The position numbers and the translations under genes were made by a program. Below are positions 6,377-7,764 of a stretch of DNA of 7,764 bases, piece by piece (positions within the stretch are counted from its first letter, which is position 1; the number at the start of each line of letters is the position of its first letter). The stretch spans positions 1 to 7,764 of the forward strand of contig CAMLID010000121.1 of NCBI GenBank assembly GCA_946480055.1. Direction: 5' to 3'. Under the pieces are notes generated by a model. It saw nothing but the letters and a program-made list of their open reading frames with translations, ran no database searches and had not been told where the DNA came from. This DNA is from an uncultured Lysobacter sp. (GTDB lineage Bacteria; Pseudomonadota; Gammaproteobacteria; Xanthomonadales; Xanthomonadaceae).

Positions 6377-6383
6377 CCTCCTA
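6377..6383 (-). promoter_or_regulatory. Ribosome site TAGGAGG containing the upstream stop codon
   Basis: On the minus strand TAGGAGG serves twice: its TAG ends the partner gene and the whole heptamer is a consensus Shine-Dalgarno 8 nt before the protease ATG. A ribosome finishing the first gene stops directly on the second gene's binding site, which suggests tight coupling. Confidence 0.85.
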
Positions 6384-7262
6384 GCGTTCGCGTGATTCGT
6401 CGGCGTTCCGGCCGGCGTCCTGGTCCTTGCGGCGTGCCGCGTCCTCGCGTTCGGGCAGCAATCCGCCCGCACGTCCCAGCGGAATGGCGCGACCGAGCTT
6501 GGTCTTGGCCACAGGCACTTTCGCCGCCGCGCCGCGGCCCTCGTTCCACTGCACTTTCTCGCCCAGCGCATCGAGCCCGTCGTAAGGCGGATCGACCATG
6601 CGCGAGTACTCGGCCTGGCTGACATAGGCCGGCTTGCCGTCGCGGACCACGAAGTGCGCCCAATACACCATCTGCAGGGGCTTGCTCTTCGGGTCCTCGT
6701 TGGCCGGATGCGCACGCGCGAGGATCTTCTCGGCGTAGGCGCCGTCCTTGAGCTGCACGGCCTTGTCGCTGGCCAGCGGGATCAGCACGCCGACGCGCTT
6801 GGGCCGCTCGTCCTTGGGCGCGGTGCGCGCGGCGACGGACGCGTCGGCCAGGCGCAGCTCCGTGCGCGGCTCGGCGCGCGCGATGCTCGGGACCTGGCGT
6901 TCGGCCTCGGCCGCGCGCCGCGACGGTGGCTTGTCGCGCGGATCGCGGTACTTGAAATCGTTGGGCCCGGTGAACGGCGCGGTGTAGTCGAACATGCGCA
7001 GCTTGCGCCACGGCACCGGATCGGGCTCGCGCGCCAGCGGCGTACCGTCGCTGTAGATCGCGCGGGTGACGTCCAGCGACGCCAGGCGTTCGGGCTCGAT
7101 CACCATCACGACGAAACCGTCGCGCACGTAGTGATCGACGAAATCGACCGGCGCCTCGGGGCCGATCGCGTACGCGGGCGCGGCCAGCAGCAAGGCCAGC
7201 GCCGAGGCATAGAGCGCCGCGCGCGGCGCGGCGACGGTGGGCATGCGGGTGCTCGGGTTCAT
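6381..7262 (-). CDS. Exported protein of unknown function, upstream partner of the metalloprotease
   Basis: I do not recognise this family. The 293-aa product has a signal peptide with hydrophobic core ALYASALALLLAAPAYA and likely cleavage after about residue 32. The mature part has an ordered-looking segment (about 33-105, VDFVDHYVRDGFVVMVIEPERL), a charged Pro/Arg/Glu-rich stretch (about 106-155), a second ordered segment (about 157-245, containing MVYWAHFVVRDGKPAYVSQAEY) and a very charged tail (about 250-293). It contains no cysteine, unlike the 12-cysteine protease beside it. The reading frame is open further upstream, but I chose the ATG at 7262 because AAGGAGG lies 5 nt before it and a signal peptide begins there. 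The arrangement suggests a job linked to the protease, for example as chaperone, inhibitor or substrate, but nothing in the sequence shows which. Confidence 0.8.
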   Translation of the reverse strand: MNPSTRMPTVAAPRAALYASALALLLAAPAYAIGPEAPVDFVDHYVRDGFVVMVIEPERLASLDVTRAIYSDGTPLAREPDPVPWRKLRMFDYTAPFTGPNDFKYRDPRDKPPSRRAAEAERQVPSIARAEPRTELRLADASVAARTAPKDERPKRVGVLIPLASDKAVQLKDGAYAEKILARAHPANEDPKSKPLQMVYWAHFVVRDGKPAYVSQAEYSRMVDPPYDGLDALGEKVQWNEGRGAAAKVPVAKTKLGRAIPLGRAGGLLPEREDAARRKDQDAGRNADESRER

Positions 7263-7267
7263 GGGGT

Positions 7268-7274
7268 CCTCCTT
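7268..7274 (-). promoter_or_regulatory. Ribosome site AAGGAGG deciding the partner-protein start
   Basis: AAGGAGG on the minus strand lies 5 nt before the ATG at 7262. It favours this start over the in-frame upstream ATG at 7349, which has no such site and would place 29 charged residues ahead of the signal peptide. Confidence 0.85.
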
Positions 7275-7611
7275 GGACCTGTCGCGTGGGTCGAACTCGC
7301 GGTACGCGTGATGCTCAGCGTCGCCACGACGTGCGCGGGCACCGACCACGAAGTCTTCAGCGCGTTGGCGACGCCATGGCGGACCTTCCTCCGCCCCGGC
7401 CCTCTCGCGGGACCGCTTCCTTGGCCTGCCGTACTACCGCGCGCGTCCTTCGCGTCGACGTCGCCCGTGTACCAACGGCCGATGGCGTTCGGGGCGGCCA
7501 CTGCGATGGCCCGTTCAGCAGTCCCGGACGATCCGCGCCTGATAAGCGGTGGCGCCGATCCCGGCCTGGAGGCGGAAACGGCGACGCAGCGCGGTCTATG
7601 CGCCGGAGTCG
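7275..7611. other. Non-coding stretch upstream of the protease unit
   Basis: This stretch should hold the promoter of the minus-strand protease unit, but I see no convincing -35/-10 pair and no clear Clp/CRP-type palindrome. Open frames exist on both strands, yet they use many rare arginine and serine codons (AGG, AGA, AGT), lack ribosome sites and encode Arg/Pro-rich low-complexity peptides, so I do not call them genes. Confidence 0.5.
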
Positions 7612-7648
7612 GCACCGTAGGGTGCGGTGAGCACAACGAAACCGCACC
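7612..7648. other. Hairpin region with two competing pairings
   Basis: GGTGCGGT (7621-7628) pairs perfectly with ACCGCACC (7641-7648) around a 12-nt loop. The same left arm can instead pair upstream, GCACC (7612-7616) with GGTGC (7621-7625) around GTAG. The two structures exclude each other. No T tract follows on either strand. The role is unknown. Confidence 0.35.
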
Positions 7649-7710
7649 GCACGCGGCAGCGGATCACCACGATGCCAAGCGTCGCAATAGCCAGAATGTG
7701 GGCGAACCGC

Positions 7711-7764
7711 GACGATGCGCGTGGTTTCGACGATGCGCGTGGTTTCGACGATGCGCGTGGTTTC
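7711..7764. repeat. Perfect 18-bp tandem repeat, three copies to the window edge
   Basis: The unit GACGATGCGCGTGGTTTC occurs three times without mismatch at 7711, 7729 and 7747, and the array is cut by the window end, so the true copy number is unknown. The period is six codons. On the plus strand a frame open from 7621, with possible starts at ATG 7672 or 7696, reads through it as repeated DDARGF; no good ribosome site precedes either ATG. It could be the N-terminal part of a repeat protein or an intergenic minisatellite. Confidence 0.85.

Noticed and set aside
4758..6395. 545-codon plus-strand frame opposite the metalloprotease
   Set aside because: Runs through the REP repeats, the microprotein in another frame and the complement of a motif-bearing protease; composition is Val/Ala-rich low complexity.
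5041..7011. 656-codon minus-strand frame in a different phase across the protease and partner genes
   Set aside because: Arg/Pro/Gly-rich out-of-phase reading of two genes that have signal peptides, ribosome sites and conserved motifs.
7259..7636. 125-codon minus-strand frame ending in an ATGA overlap with the partner gene
   Set aside because: The overlap is tempting, but the frame starts at TTG without a ribosome site, uses several rare Arg/Ser codons and encodes no recognisable fold.
7286..7647. Short frames of about 100 codons on both strands in the right-hand spacer
   Set aside because: Arg/Pro-rich low-complexity products, no ribosome sites, rare codons.
7711..7764. Possible CRISPR array
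   Set aside because: The 18-bp units abut directly with no spacers.

Overview
The window is GC-rich bacterial chromosome. Gene content, extreme third-position GC, REP-like hairpins with a GTAG head and the form of the cytochrome c5 protein all suggest Xanthomonadaceae/Lysobacteraceae, most likely Lysobacter or a close relative. This placement rests on recognised protein features and was not searched.

Left part (1-4463), plus strand, ordinary core genes: the 3' end of a tRNA-Arg(CCG); a membrane-anchored cytochrome c5 protein followed by a clear UUCG-loop terminator; an ExeM/NucH-type nuclease with a lipoprotein signal; then an alpha/beta hydrolase overlapping by 8 nt the gene for the ZapE cell-division ATPase. 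The hydrolase appears to have a promoter placed so that its mRNA would be leaderless.

Middle (4464-5087): a 470-nt gene-poor spacer carrying a cluster of REP-like hairpin repeats. It is followed by a 36-codon membrane microprotein gene with a near-perfect ribosome site, whose N-terminus looks like the start of TatA. A strong 10-bp hairpin then separates it from the convergent genes on its right.

Right part (5088-7262), minus strand: a tight two-gene unit. The first gene encodes an exported, cysteine-free protein of unknown family. The second encodes an exported, cysteine-rich zinc metalloprotease (HELGH, with a later TTEGWG) preceded by a region resembling a transthyretin-like fold. The stop codon of the first is built into the ribosome site of the second. 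This pair is the best candidate for an undescribed system: a secreted protease with a dedicated exported partner. The link between them is inferred from gene arrangement only.

The last 500 nt (7263-7764) contain no gene I can support. They hold a hairpin with two competing pairings, and at the very edge the start of a perfect 18-bp tandem repeat that runs out of the window.
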